DNA of 64,000 nucleotides from assembly GCF_005080685.1 (NCBI RefSeq), contig NZ_CP039371.1:124001-188000 (forward strand), written 5' to 3'. Source of the stretch: Pseudomonas putida. GTDB lineage: Bacteria; Pseudomonadota; Gammaproteobacteria; Pseudomonadales; Pseudomonadaceae. Each line of letters begins with the position of its first letter. Positions within the stretch are counted from its first letter, which is position 1. The position numbers and the translations under genes were made by a program. A model generated the notes under the pieces. That model ran no database searches, was not told the DNA's origin, and worked only from the letters and a program-made list of their open reading frames with translations. Shown here piece by piece: positions 48,333 to 57,409 of this stretch.

Positions 48333-49148
48333 ATGACTTTTCCTACTCGAGCGGCCGTCTTTCTAGTCAGTTGCCTGCCTGTTTTCGCGTTCGCCGACCC
48401 CGTGCAGGACGCCCGCCTCGAAGGCGCGTTGCAAACTGCGCTCTCGCTCAATCGCATGCTCAACCCCTTCCGCATCGAGGTCGATGTCGACGGCCAGCAG
48501 GCCCGGCTGGCCGGAGAAGTGGAAAACCAGGTCGAACGCCAGCTGGCCGAGCACGTCGCGTTGGCCACCCATGGCATCGAGCGCGTCGACAACCAGCTCA
48601 AGGTCAACCCGCAACTGGTCGAGCGCCCGCTGGAAGCACGGGCCTACGCCCAGCGGCTGGAGGACGCGACCCTGGCTGCGGTGATTCGTGCGCGCTTGCT
48701 GTGGAGCCGCGTCACCGAAAAGGCCGCCATCGAGGTACAGAGCAGCGAGGGCGTGGTCACCCTGCGCGGCAAGGTCGACAGCACCGAGGCCAAGGAATTG
48801 GCGGGGGTACTGTCGCGTACCACCGACGGCGTCTACCTGGTCAACAACCTGGTCAGCCTCGACAGTGCGGCCATGGCCCAAGCCCGCGAAAAGCCGGTCG
48901 ATGCGCCCACGGGGCCACAGCCCAGCGACAACTGGGTGGTCGACAAGATCCAGAGCAGCTATCGCTTCAGCCGTAACCTCGATGGCCTGAACATCAAGGT
49001 TGCCAGCGAAGAGGGCATGGTGCGGTTGTCTGGCGAGGTGGTCAGCAGCGAGCAGAAAACCATCGCGGTGGAGATCGCGCGGCAGATCATTGGCGTGCGC
49101 GGTGTGGATGCCGATCTGCTCAAGGTGGCGACCAAGGTAGAAGGGTAA
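48333..49148 (+). CDS. Triple BON-domain periplasmic protein
   Basis: A 271-residue exported protein. The signal peptide (MTFPTRAAVFLVSCLPVFAFA) is followed by three BON-like domains (about 25-95, 110-185 and 205-271), each with the conserved Gly-containing strand, for example VTLRGKVDSTEAKELAGVL. BON proteins such as OsmY bind phospholipid or support the envelope under osmotic stress. An AAAGGAG site precedes the ATG, and a sigma-54 promoter lies just upstream. Because algB diverges from it, AlgB is a natural candidate activator (inference). Confidence 0.87.
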   Translation: MTFPTRAAVFLVSCLPVFAFADPVQDARLEGALQTALSLNRMLNPFRIEVDVDGQQARLAGEVENQVERQLAEHVALATHGIERVDNQLKVNPQLVERPLEARAYAQRLEDATLAAVIRARLLWSRVTEKAAIEVQSSEGVVTLRGKVDSTEAKELAGVLSRTTDGVYLVNNLVSLDSAAMAQAREKPVDAPTGPQPSDNWVVDKIQSSYRFSRNLDGLNIKVASEEGMVRLSGEVVSSEQKTIAVEIARQIIGVRGVDADLLKVATKVEG

Positions 49149-49260
49149 GTCGTGCAATTCGCACGACGGCAGAGGGGGCATCGTGCAGGATACGTCCCGC
49201 CCCCTGATTCGCAATCAACCTAACTGATTGATATATAAGGATTTTATGGAATAGCCAAGT

Positions 49261-49278
49261 CTGGCATGCAGGCTGCAA
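49261..49278 (+). promoter_or_regulatory. Sigma-54-type promoter of the small envelope operon
   Basis: CTGGCATGCAGGCTGCAA has GG and GC separated by exactly ten bases and matches TGGCACG-N4-TTGCA at all but two positions. It predicts a start near 49288, 36 bp before the ATG of the 100-residue protein. Confidence 0.6.
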
Positions 49279-49323
49279 CTACCTCTTCAGGTTTGTACAA
49301 CAACGACCGCAGGAGAAGCCGGC

Positions 49324-49626
49324 ATGAACCGCCCAACCATCGACCGCTCACCCACCGCCGTACTGCCTCTGCGCCAGTTACTGGTGATCGGAATGGCTCT
49401 TCTGCTGACCCTGGCCGCTGGCCTGTTCTATCACAGCTGGCAGACCGCGCGACTGGCCGATCAGGTTGCGGCGCAAACCGCCCTGCTGTCGAAACTCCAG
49501 TCGTCGCGGGCCACCACGCTGGTCCGCGCCGCCGAACCGCTGGCCCAGGTCAGTGGTGACGGCCAGAAAGGCGCTGCGCCGGCTACCGTCGAAAACGTCG
49601 TTCCCCAAGACCGTTGGGTGTTTTGA
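49324..49626 (+). CDS. Small single-pass membrane protein, unknown function
   Basis: A 100-residue protein with one transmembrane helix (about 18-40, LLVIGMALLLTLAAGLFY), then a short helical segment and a polar tail. I recognise no domain. AGGAG is eight bases before the ATG. It heads a short operon with a DUF1328 protein (60 bp later) and an Ivy-type inhibitor, behind a sigma-54-like promoter. Likely an envelope protein. Confidence 0.7.
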   Translation: MNRPTIDRSPTAVLPLRQLLVIGMALLLTLAAGLFYHSWQTARLADQVAAQTALLSKLQSSRATTLVRAAEPLAQVSGDGQKGAAPATVENVVPQDRWVF

Positions 49627-49848
<222 letters not shown>

Positions 49849-49850
49849 CG

Positions 49851-50318
49851 ATGGGTATCAAGCTCCGTGCCGCCCTGGCTGCCGCCCTGTTGGGCGGCAG
49901 TGCAGTGGTGATGGCGGCCAATGACGGCCAGTTGCGGGCTGACCAGGTGCTTGGCTCGGACCCGGAATACCGGGAAGCCTGGCAAGACGCGATTAAAGAG
50001 GAAGAGCGCTTGCCGGACTGGGTGATCAACCTGACCGGTAGCGCCCAGCAGCAGATGTCAGCGGTGACCGAGGACGGCGACCAATACCTGGTCGGGCCTC
50101 TGTGCGAAACCGCCGACAACTGCACCTACAAGCGGCTGATCGTGGCGTTCAGCTGGGACAAGGAAGATGCCTACGGGATGCTCGTGGAAGTTCCCGAGGG
50201 CCTGCCGAGCGACAAGTCGCCCACCCGCCATGCGCAGTACCGCTGGCTGGGAGAGCCTGACGACGGCATGAAGAAGATGTTGCAGGAGCAACTCAAGCGC
50301 GATCCCAAGTGGTACTGA
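49851..50318 (+). CDS. ivy: Inhibitor of vertebrate lysozyme (Ivy) family protein
   Basis: A 155-residue periplasmic protein with a signal peptide (cleaved near MAAND). It resembles Ivy, which binds c-type lysozyme with a loop held by a disulphide. The Cys pair is Cys85 and Cys91 (CETADNC): one residue more than the CKPHDC loop of E. coli Ivy and without its His, so inhibition of the same target is not certain. The start lies two bases after the DUF1328 stop, so it is translationally coupled. Confidence 0.78.
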   Translation: MGIKLRAALAAALLGGSAVVMAANDGQLRADQVLGSDPEYREAWQDAIKEEERLPDWVINLTGSAQQQMSAVTEDGDQYLVGPLCETADNCTYKRLIVAFSWDKEDAYGMLVEVPEGLPSDKSPTRHAQYRWLGEPDDGMKKMLQEQLKRDPKWY

Positions 50319-50370
50319 TCCTTTGATCGGGTAATGACCAACGGTCGCGCATTGTCACGTAATGGAAGCG

Positions 50371-50397
50371 GAACCTTTCTATCGTTCTCGCTTCTAT
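50371..50397 (+). promoter_or_regulatory. Candidate AlgU-type promoter
   Basis: GAACCT, a 16-base spacer and TCTAT resemble the AlgU consensus. No long coding region follows, only a 16-codon frame after a GAGGAGGG site, so the product may be an RNA. Confidence 0.4.
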
Positions 50398-50690
50398 GTT
50401 GCGCCGTCCCGAGGAGGGCGACACATGACCAGGGGGCCGGGCTGTTCTGATTGTTGCAGGATCGGAGTGGCCTAGGGGTACAGGGAGTACCTCCAGCTTT
50501 GGGCCGGGTCAGGCGGGCAGAATCGGAAGCTTCAGGTCGGGTCGTGCCAGTGGGGCACTTGAGCGCGACCTGGCTTCCGAGGCGCCATCACCTCATCCAC
50601 ATACGTGGATTTGCCTTCGAGACACATTTTGTCTCGACCATCCATCCATTTTTTTTCCCATCGCCTCTGGCGCTGCTCAACGCCGATAGA

Positions 50691-50720
50691 GCCGTTCGGA
50701 TTGTCGAACACGGCATTTTT
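50691..50720 (+). terminator. Hairpin with T-run in the ivy-gltP gap
   Basis: GCCGTTCG / CGAA-CA-CGGC with a two-base bulge, followed by ATTTTT. It could end a transcript from the AlgU-like promoter or from the ivy operon. Confidence 0.5.
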
Positions 50721-51057
50721 ACGCTCATTTGCATGCAGCCAAAACGGCCTAAATATGGCGCTTTGGTCATGTTCGGATTTCCGAACGTTATAAATCAATG
50801 ACTTACGAGCCGCCTGCGACATCTTGTCAGCCTATGCATAAACGGTATGGGGTATGCGTTTCCGGCATTAGATTTCGCCCTTTGCCATCGCAATAGTTGC
50901 CGCCTTTTTCGCTGGCCCGAGCGCCTGTTCGCTCGCTTGCGGTGTCCTTACATGGGGTCCCGGACGGAAGCAGCTGTGCTGCTCGTGACGTTGCCAACGG
51001 CTCTGTTACGCGCCTTTCCGGTCGGTGCCCATGATCACTAGAACAAAGGGTAAAGAC

Positions 51058-52386
51058 ATGAAGAAGGCAAAACTGAGCCTCGCCTGGCAGATCGTCATCG
51101 GTCTTGTCCTGGGCGTTGCGGTCGGCGCGCTCCTGAACCACTTCAGCGCAGAGAAGGCCTGGTGGATCGGTAACGTGCTGCAGCCCGCCGGCGACATCTT
51201 CATTCGCCTGATCAAGATGATCGTCGTCCCGATCGTGATTACATCGCTGATCGTGGGTATCGCCGGGGTAGGCGATGCGAAGAAACTGGGCAGCATTGGC
51301 CTGAAGACCATCCTCTACTTCGAGGTGGTGACCACCATCGCCATCGTCGTCGGCCTGGTATTGGCCAACCTGTTCCACCCGGGCGCAGGCATCGACATGA
51401 GCACCCTGGGTACCGTCGACATCTCCAAGTACCAGGCCACTGCGGCCGAGGTGCAGCATGAGCATGCGTTCATCGAGACCCTGCTCAACCTGATTCCTTC
51501 GAATATCTTCGCGGCGCTGATGCGTGGCGAGATGTTGCCGATCATCTTCTTCTCGGTGATGTTCGGCCTGGGCCTGTCGAGCTTGCAGGCCGACCTGCGC
51601 GAGCCGCTGGTGCGCACCTTCCAGGGCGTATCGGAGACCATGTTCAAGGTCACCCACATGATCATGAACTACGCCCCGATCGGTGTGTTCGCCCTGATTG
51701 CCGTGACCGTCGCCAACTTCGGTTTCAGCTCGCTGCTGCCGCTGGCCAAGCTGGTGCTGCTGGTGTATTTCGCCATCGCCTTCTTCGCCTTCATGGTGCT
51801 GGGCCTGATAGCGCGCCTGTTCGGCTTCTCGGTGATCAAGATCATGCGCATCATGAAGGACGAGCTGATCCTCGCCTACTCCACCTCGAGCTCCGAGACT
51901 GTGCTGCCACGGGTGATCGAGAAGATGGAGAAGTACGGTGCGCCGAAGTCGATCTGCTCGTTCGTGGTGCCGACCGGCTACTCGTTCAACCTCGACGGTT
52001 CGACTCTGTACCAGAGTATCGCGGCGATCTTCATCGCCCAGCTGTACGGCATCGACCTGTCCTGGAGCCAGCAGCTGCTGTTGGTGCTGACACTGATGGT
52101 CACCTCCAAGGGCATCGCCGGTGTGCCGGGCGTGTCGTTCGTGGTCCTGCTGGCCACCCTGGGCAGCGTTGGTATTCCCCTGGAAGGCCTGGCCTTCATC
52201 GCCGGTGTCGACCGCATCATGGACATGGCGCGTACCGCTCTGAACGTCATCGGCAACGCCCTGGCGGCGCTGGTGGTGGCGCGCTGGGAAGGCATGTACG
52301 ACGCAGCCAAGGGCGAGCAGTACTACGCTTCGCTGATGGCCGACAAGCAGCAAGCGGCGCTAGTGGGCGAGCCTGCCAAGCGCTGA
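51058..52386 (+). CDS. gltP: Glutamate/aspartate:proton symporter GltP
   Basis: A 442-residue inner-membrane transporter of the dicarboxylate/amino acid:cation symporter family, importing glutamate and aspartate. Family signatures are clear: IKMIVVPIVITSLIVGIAG, the serine-rich STSSSETVLPR re-entrant loop and FVVPTGYSFNLDGSTLYQ. Length and sequence are very close to E. coli GltP. The start is MKKAKLSLAWQIV, with AAAGGG upstream. It has its own terminator. Confidence 0.95.
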   Translation: MKKAKLSLAWQIVIGLVLGVAVGALLNHFSAEKAWWIGNVLQPAGDIFIRLIKMIVVPIVITSLIVGIAGVGDAKKLGSIGLKTILYFEVVTTIAIVVGLVLANLFHPGAGIDMSTLGTVDISKYQATAAEVQHEHAFIETLLNLIPSNIFAALMRGEMLPIIFFSVMFGLGLSSLQADLREPLVRTFQGVSETMFKVTHMIMNYAPIGVFALIAVTVANFGFSSLLPLAKLVLLVYFAIAFFAFMVLGLIARLFGFSVIKIMRIMKDELILAYSTSSSETVLPRVIEKMEKYGAPKSICSFVVPTGYSFNLDGSTLYQSIAAIFIAQLYGIDLSWSQQLLLVLTLMVTSKGIAGVPGVSFVVLLATLGSVGIPLEGLAFIAGVDRIMDMARTALNVIGNALAALVVARWEGMYDAAKGEQYYASLMADKQQAALVGEPAKR

Positions 52387-52407
52387 AGGCAATGTGATTG
52401 AGCAAAG

Positions 52408-52431
52408 AGCCCCGACCTTTCGGGGCTTTTT
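52408..52431 (+). terminator. Rho-independent terminator of gltP
   Basis: AGCCCCG / CGGGGCT stem with a six-base loop and a TTTTT run, 22 bases after the gltP stop. Confidence 0.92.
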
Positions 52432-52481
52432 GTCGTCTGCGCGGCAGCACGCAGACCTCTTTTCGAGGCCTGTGTGAACCT

Positions 52482-53758
52482 TGTGGGAGCGGGCTTGCCC
52501 GCGAACACCGGCGAAGCCGGTGCCACACACCGCGGCGTCTGCTTCGCGGGCAAGCCCGCTCCTACAGGATCTTCACAGCTGTCAGGGCCTGCGCCGTACC
52601 TGTGGGAGCGGGCTTGCCCGCGAACACCGGCGAAGCCGGTGCCACACACCGCGGCGTCTGCTTCGCGGGCAAGCCCGCTCCTACAGGATCTTCACAGCTG
52701 TCAGGGCCGGCGTCGTACCTGTGGGAGCGGGCTTGCCCGCGAACACCGGCGAAGCCGGTGCCACACACCGCGGCGTCTGCTTCGCGGGCAAGCCCGCTCC
52801 TACAGGATCTTCACAGCTGTCAGGGCCGGCGCCGTACCTGTGGGAGCGGGCTTGCCCGCGAGCACCGGCGAAGCCGGTGCCACACACCGCGGCGTCTGCT
52901 TCGCGGGCAAGCCCGCTCCTACAGGATCTTCACAGCTGTCAGGGCCTGCGCCGTACCTGTGGGAGCGGGCTTGCCCGCGAACACCGGCGAAGCCGGTGCC
53001 ACACACCGCGGCGTCTGCTTCGCGGGCAAGCCCGCTCCTACAGGATCTTCACAGCTGTCAGGGCCGGCGCCGTACCTGTGGGAGCGGGCTTGCCCGCGAA
53101 CACCGGCGAAGCCGGTGCCACACACCGCGGCGTCTGCTTCGCGGGCAAGCCCGCTCCTACAGGATCTTCACAGCTGTCAGGGCCGGCGCCGTGCCTGTGG
53201 GAGCGGGCTTGCCCGCGAACACCGGCGAAGCCGGTGCCACACACCGCGGCGTCTGCTTCGCGGGCAAGCCCGCTCCTACAGGATCTTCACAGCTGTCAGG
53301 GCCGGCGCCGTACCTGTGGGAGCGGGCTTGCCCGCGAACACCGGCGAAGCCGGTGCCACACACCGCGGCGTCTGCTTCGCGGGCAAGCCCGCTCCTACAG
53401 GATCTTCACAGCTGTCAGGGCCTGCGCCGTACCTGTGGGAGCGGGCTTGCCCGCGAACACCGGCGAAACCGGTGCCATTCACCGCGGCGTCTGCTTCGCG
53501 GGCAAGCCCGCTCCTACAGGATCTTCACAGCTGTCAGGGCCGGCGCCGTACCTGTGGGAGCGGGCTTGCCCGCGAACACCGGCGAAGCCGGTGCCACACA
53601 CCGCGGCGTCTGCTTCGCGGGCAAGCCCGCTCCTACAGGATCTTCACAGCTGTCAGGGCCGGCGCCGTACCTGTGGGAGCGGGCTTGCCCGCGAACACCG
53701 GCGAAGCCGGTGCCATTCACCGCGGCGTCTGCTTCGCGGGCAAGCCCGCTCCTACAGG
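52482..53758. repeat. Tandem array of 11 REPINs, 119-bp period
   Basis: Eleven 87-bp REPIN units start every 119 bp (52482, 52601, 52720 and so on to 53672). Each pairs an outer TGTGGGAGCGGGCTTGCCCG arm with its near reverse complement CGGGCAAGCCCGCTCCTACAG and has a smaller ACCGGCGAAGCCGGT hairpin inside. Ten 32-bp spacers (with ACAGCTGT) separate them. Units are nearly identical; scattered single-base variants mark copies 2, 4, 6, 9 and 11. All three forward frames are open through the array only because stops are absent from the repeat; they lack start signals and are not genes. Confidence 0.97.
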
Positions 53759-53838
53759 GGCCCAAGGTGCGCCATCAATCTCCAGACCTGCATCCCGATA
53801 CGTTATGATTCCGGGCATTTCTCAGGGGGTACACACGG

Positions 53839-55068
53839 ATGCTCAACGGCCTTTGGCTCGGCTTTTTCCTGGTGGCGGCGGTTTCCGCCCTGGCCCAGTG
53901 GCTGATTGGCGGTAATGCCGGCATCTTTGCCAGCATGGTCGAAAGCATCTTCGCCATGGCCAAGCTGTCGGTCGAAGTGATGGTCCTGCTGTTCGGCACC
54001 CTGACGCTGTGGCTGGGCTTTCTCAAGATCGCCGAAAAGGCTGGGATCGTGGAATGGCTGGCCAAGGTCCTGGGCCCGCTGTTCGCCCGCCTGATGCCCG
54101 AGGTGCCGCCTGGCCACCCTGCCCTGGGCCTGATCACCATGAACTTCGCCGCCAACGGTCTGGGCCTGGACAACGCCGCCACGCCGATCGGTCTCAAGGC
54201 CATGCGTGCGCTGCAGGAGCTCAACCCCAGCAGCACCACGGCGAGCAACGCGCAGATCTTGTTCCTGGTGCTCAACGCCTCGTCGTTGACCCTGCTGCCC
54301 GTCACCATCTTCATGTACCGCGCGCAACAAGGCGCGACCGACCCCACCCTGGTGTTCTTGCCGATCCTGCTGGCGACCAGTGTCTCGACCCTGGTCGGCC
54401 TGCTGTCGGTGGCGGTGATGCAACGCCTGCGCCTGTGGGATCCGGTGGTGCTCGCCTATCTGGTGCCCGGTGCGTTGCTGCTGGGCGGCTTCATGGCGTT
54501 TCTCGGCACCTTGTCGGCGGCCGCCTTGGCTAGCCTGTCGTCGATCCTTGGCAACCTCACGCTATTTGGCGTGATCGTGTTGTTCCTGATCATCGGTGCG
54601 TTGAAGCGGGTCAAGGTGTACGAGGCCTTCGTCGAAGGCGCCAAGGAAGGCTTCGACGTGGCCAAGAGCCTGTTGCCCTACCTCGTGGCGATGCTGGTGG
54701 CGGTGGGTGTGCTGCGCGCCTCGGGGGCGTTGGAACTGGCCCTGGATGGTATTCGCCATGCGGTGGGCTGGATGGGCCTGGACAGCCGTTTCGTCGACGG
54801 GCTGCCTACCGCGCTGGTCAAGCCCTTCTCGGGCAGCGCCGCGCGGGCCATGTTGATCGAGACCATGCAGGCCCACGGCGTGGACAGCTTCCCGGCCCTG
54901 GTGGCGGCGACCATCCAGGGCAGTACCGAAACCACCTTCTATGTGCTGGCGGTGTACTTCGGCGCGGTCGGCATCCAGCGCGTGCGTCACGCTGTGGGCT
55001 GCGCCCTGCTGGCGGAGCTTTCCGGCGTGATCGCGGCGATCTTCGTCTGCTACTGGTTCTTCGCCTGA
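53839..55068 (+). CDS. Fused SpmA/SpmB-like nucleoside-recognition (Gate) membrane protein
   Basis: A 409-residue polytopic membrane protein with two 'Gate' (nucleoside recognition) domains. The N-terminal half (about 1-200) resembles spore maturation protein A (ITMNFAANGLGLDNAATPIGLKAM) and the C-terminal half (about 215-409) resembles SpmB (LVKPFSGSAARAMLIE, IQGSTETTFYVLAVYFG). In Bacillus these are two genes. Pseudomonas does not sporulate, so another role in transport or envelope is expected. It ends overlapping the convergent lipoprotein gene by 19 bp. Confidence 0.86.
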   Translation: MLNGLWLGFFLVAAVSALAQWLIGGNAGIFASMVESIFAMAKLSVEVMVLLFGTLTLWLGFLKIAEKAGIVEWLAKVLGPLFARLMPEVPPGHPALGLITMNFAANGLGLDNAATPIGLKAMRALQELNPSSTTASNAQILFLVLNASSLTLLPVTIFMYRAQQGATDPTLVFLPILLATSVSTLVGLLSVAVMQRLRLWDPVVLAYLVPGALLLGGFMAFLGTLSAAALASLSSILGNLTLFGVIVLFLIIGALKRVKVYEAFVEGAKEGFDVAKSLLPYLVAMLVAVGVLRASGALELALDGIRHAVGWMGLDSRFVDGLPTALVKPFSGSAARAMLIETMQAHGVDSFPALVAATIQGSTETTFYVLAVYFGAVGIQRVRHAVGCALLAELSGVIAAIFVCYWFFA

Positions 55069-55679
55069 GCCTGGTCGAGGCTAGCCTGGGCCACGGTCCA
55101 TTGCACCACTTGCCGGGCCAGCTGGTCGCTGGCCGCGCCGAAGCCGGTGACTACCGCTGAAACCTCGGTGCCGGCCAGCGGCTGGCGTACCTCGAAGCGT
55201 TTGCTGGCGAGGATGCGCTGGCTACGCCCCTGGACCAGCCGCGCGTCGTAGCGGATCAGGACTTCAACCGCGCCGCCTGGGCGGTACTCGCTCTGGAACG
55301 CCTGCAGCTCGCCGGCCAGCTCGTAGTCGGCCTGCAGGTTGCTGTCGTCGGCGCTCAGGCGCTGTACCCGACCGTCGCGCTGGAAGCCATCGAGCAGACG
55401 GTTACGCACCAGCAATGGCGCCGGGTCGCTCCAGCGCGCCCCCTTGTAGCTGCTGATCACGTCGCCCTGGGGAATCACGGCGATGCGCGGCCCGGCCAGT
55501 ACCTCGCTGGCCAGCGGCTTGTTCAGGCGCAGCGACCAGCTGAGCGGGGTGGCGTTCTGCCCGGCCTGGTTGACCGGCAGGCGGTAGATATCCACAGGCT
55601 CGCTCTGCGGCAGGATCGAGCAGGCGGCGGCCAGGCTCGAGGCGGCCACCAAGGCCAGCAGGCGCAGCGTCGCTTTCAT
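55050..55679 (-). CDS. ABC-transport auxiliary lipoprotein (PqiC-like)
   Basis: A 209-residue lipoprotein (lipobox LAAACS, Cys20) with the ABC-type transport auxiliary domain: YRLPVN, RIAVIPQGDVISSYKGARWSDP and the VTGFGAASDQLARQV end. Such proteins are the outer-membrane partners (PqiC-type) of MCE transport systems. It is the last gene of the MCE operon, overlapping the MCE gene by four bases. Confidence 0.87.
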   Translation of the reverse strand: MKATLRLLALVAASSLAAACSILPQSEPVDIYRLPVNQAGQNATPLSWSLRLNKPLASEVLAGPRIAVIPQGDVISSYKGARWSDPAPLLVRNRLLDGFQRDGRVQRLSADDSNLQADYELAGELQAFQSEYRPGGAVEVLIRYDARLVQGRSQRILASKRFEVRQPLAGTEVSAVVTGFGAASDQLARQVVQWTVAQASLDQAQAKNQ

Positions 55680-56614
55680 GGCTGGAACTCCTTGTTGTTG
55701 TCACGGCCCAGCAGGTAGCCGCTCGGGTCTGCCTCCAGGCGGCGCGAGATGCCCTTCAGCGAATTGAGGGTTTCGCGCAGTTCGCGGATGGCCGGGGTCA
55801 GCTGGTTCAGCCCTTGGGCGCCATCGCCGATGGCCTGGCTGTTGTCCTTGAGCAGGCTGTTGATGGTTTCGGTGCTTTGCGCCAGCGATTGCATGGCCTG
55901 TTCGGCGCTGCCGATGGCCTGCTTGCCCGAGCTGCCGAGCAAGTTGTTGGCGTTGCGCATCAGTGCCTGGGTTTCGGCCAGGGTGGCATTGGCCTGCTTG
56001 CCCACTTGCGAAAGCTGCTCGATGGCTTGGCTGATGCCGCCCTTCTGGCTGGCGAAGGCGCCGGTGGTCTGCTCGAGGTTGGCCAGGGTGTTGCTCAAGC
56101 GGTCGATGTTGTTTTCCGAGAACATCTGGTTGGCATTGTGCAGCAGCAGGTTGATGTTGGTGACCAGGTCGCTGCTGTCGTTGAGCAGCCGCGAGATCGG
56201 CGATGGCGAAGCGACGATCACCGGCAGCTTGTTGCCCTGGCCAACCAGTTCGGGGCTTTGCGGGGTGCCGCCGCTGAGCTGGATGAAGGAGTTGCCGGTC
56301 ACCCCGGCCAGGGTCAGCTTGGCCTGGGTATCTTCCTTGACCGGCGTGTCACCGCTCAGGCGCACCCGTGCCAGCACACGGCGCGGGTCTTTGGGGTCCA
56401 GGCGCAGGCTGGTGACGTCGCCGACCTTGATGCCGTTATATTGCACCGGGCTGCCACGGGACAGGCCCGAGACCGCCTCGTTGAAGACCACCTCGTAGTC
56501 CTTGAAGGCGTCGTCGACGCTGGACTTGGTCAGCCACAGGCCGAATAGCATGGCGCCGACGACCACCAGGACGGTGACCAGGCCGATGAGGACGTGATGA
56601 GCTCGGGTTTCCAT
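55676..56614 (-). CDS. MCE-family (MlaD-like) substrate-binding protein
   Basis: A 312-residue protein anchored by one N-terminal helix (about 8-30). A single MCE domain follows (about 38-120, GSPVQYNGIKVGDVTSLRLDP), then a long helical region (about 150-290) with repeated Asn/Gln/Leu-rich heptads that could form the tunnel-like hexameric helices of MCE proteins. It should carry lipids between membranes with the ATPase and permease encoded upstream. Confidence 0.9.
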   Translation of the reverse strand: METRAHHVLIGLVTVLVVVGAMLFGLWLTKSSVDDAFKDYEVVFNEAVSGLSRGSPVQYNGIKVGDVTSLRLDPKDPRRVLARVRLSGDTPVKEDTQAKLTLAGVTGNSFIQLSGGTPQSPELVGQGNKLPVIVASPSPISRLLNDSSDLVTNINLLLHNANQMFSENNIDRLSNTLANLEQTTGAFASQKGGISQAIEQLSQVGKQANATLAETQALMRNANNLLGSSGKQAIGSAEQAMQSLAQSTETINSLLKDNSQAIGDGAQGLNQLTPAIRELRETLNSLKGISRRLEADPSGYLLGRDNNKEFQP

Positions 56615-56617
56615 GGT

Positions 56618-57409
56618 TCAGCGCTCCTGCCGTGTACCGCTGGCGGCCTGTGCGGCCGCACGCCCGCGGGGGCCGTGAAAGTATTCGTGGATCCAGGGAT
56701 CGTCGGTCTGCTCGACCTCGGCCAGGGGGCCGGCCACCAGCACGCGCTTCTGCGACAGCACCGCGACCCGGTCGGTGATGGTGTACAGCGTGTCCAGGTC
56801 GTGGGTGATCAGGAACACGCTCAGCCCCAGGGCATCGCGTAGGGTGAGGATCAGTTGGTCGAAGGCTGCCGCGCCGATCGGGTCGAGGCCAGCGGTGGGC
56901 TCGTCGAGGAACAGGATGTCCGGGTCCAAAGCGAGGGCACGGGCCAGTGCGGCGCGCTTGATCATGCCGCCGGACAGCGACGCGGGGTATTTGTCGGCGG
57001 CCGACAGCGGCAGCCCGGCCAGGGCCAGCTTGACCCCGGCCAGGTGCTCGGCATCGGCTCGGGACAGGCCGGCATGTTCGATCAGTGGCAAGGCGACGTT
57101 CTCGGTCACGGTCAGAGAAGAGAACAGCGCGCCCTTCTGGAACAGCACACCGAAGCGTCGCTCCACCAGCGAACGCTGGTGCTCACCCAGTTGCGCGAGG
57201 TTTTCGCCGAACACCTTGATGGTGCCTTCGTTGGGCCGGCGCAGGCCGATGATGCTGCGCAGCAGCACTGACTTGCCGCTGCCGGAGCCGCCGACCACGG
57301 CAAGAATCTCGCCCCGGTACAGGTCCAGGTCGAGGTTTTCGTGCACGCTCTGGCTGCCGAAGCGGTTGCAGATACCGCGGGCCTCGATCACTGCTTCGCG
57401 TTCGCTCAC
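56618..57409 (-). CDS. MlaF-like ABC transporter ATP-binding protein
   Basis: A 263-residue ATPase of an MCE lipid transport system. Walker A GGSGSGKS near 39, signature LSGGMIKRAALARAL near 143 and Walker B ILFLDEPTAGLDP near 167. The true start is the GTG at 57409 (MSEREAVIEARGICNRFG), which overlaps the permease stop by four bases (GTGA); the much longer open frame upstream is antisense noise. Confidence 0.92.
   Translation of the reverse strand: MSEREAVIEARGICNRFGSQSVHENLDLDLYRGEILAVVGGSGSGKSVLLRSIIGLRRPNEGTIKVFGENLAQLGEHQRSLVERRFGVLFQKGALFSSLTVTENVALPLIEHAGLSRADAEHLAGVKLALAGLPLSAADKYPASLSGGMIKRAALARALALDPDILFLDEPTAGLDPIGAAAFDQLILTLRDALGLSVFLITHDLDTLYTITDRVAVLSQKRVLVAGPLAEVEQTDDPWIHEYFHGPRGRAAAQAASGTRQER

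Larger units (their letters stand above)
50319..51057. other. 740-bp intergenic region with candidate sRNA signals
   Basis: No convincing gene was found here. It holds an AlgU-type promoter match (GAACCT-N16-TCTAT, 50371-50397), a GGTAC-AGGGA-GTACC hairpin near 50487 exposing an AGGGA loop as in RsmA/CsrA sites, a large hairpin near 50534-50573 (CAGGTCG...CGACCTG), a CGAGACA-CATTT-TGTCTCG hairpin near 50617 with T-run, and a hairpin with TTTTT at 50691-50720. The part from about 50580 to 50900 is noticeably richer in AT than the flanks. Confidence 0.5.

Noticed and set aside
50532..50822. A 96-codon open frame on the minus strand in the ivy-gltP gap
   Set aside because: No good ribosome binding site, no recognised domain, and it crosses several hairpins and a T-run. 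A real small gene is not excluded, but I could not support it.
52482..53758. Regular repeat-spacer pattern resembling a CRISPR array
   Set aside because: The spacers are identical rather than unique, repeats are 87 bp with REP cores, and there are no cas genes nearby.
52398..53915. Three overlapping open frames of 444-505 codons in all forward frames
   Set aside because: They are the tandem REPIN array read through; the 119-bp period keeps all frames open. No ribosome binding site, and the repeats are a known non-coding class.
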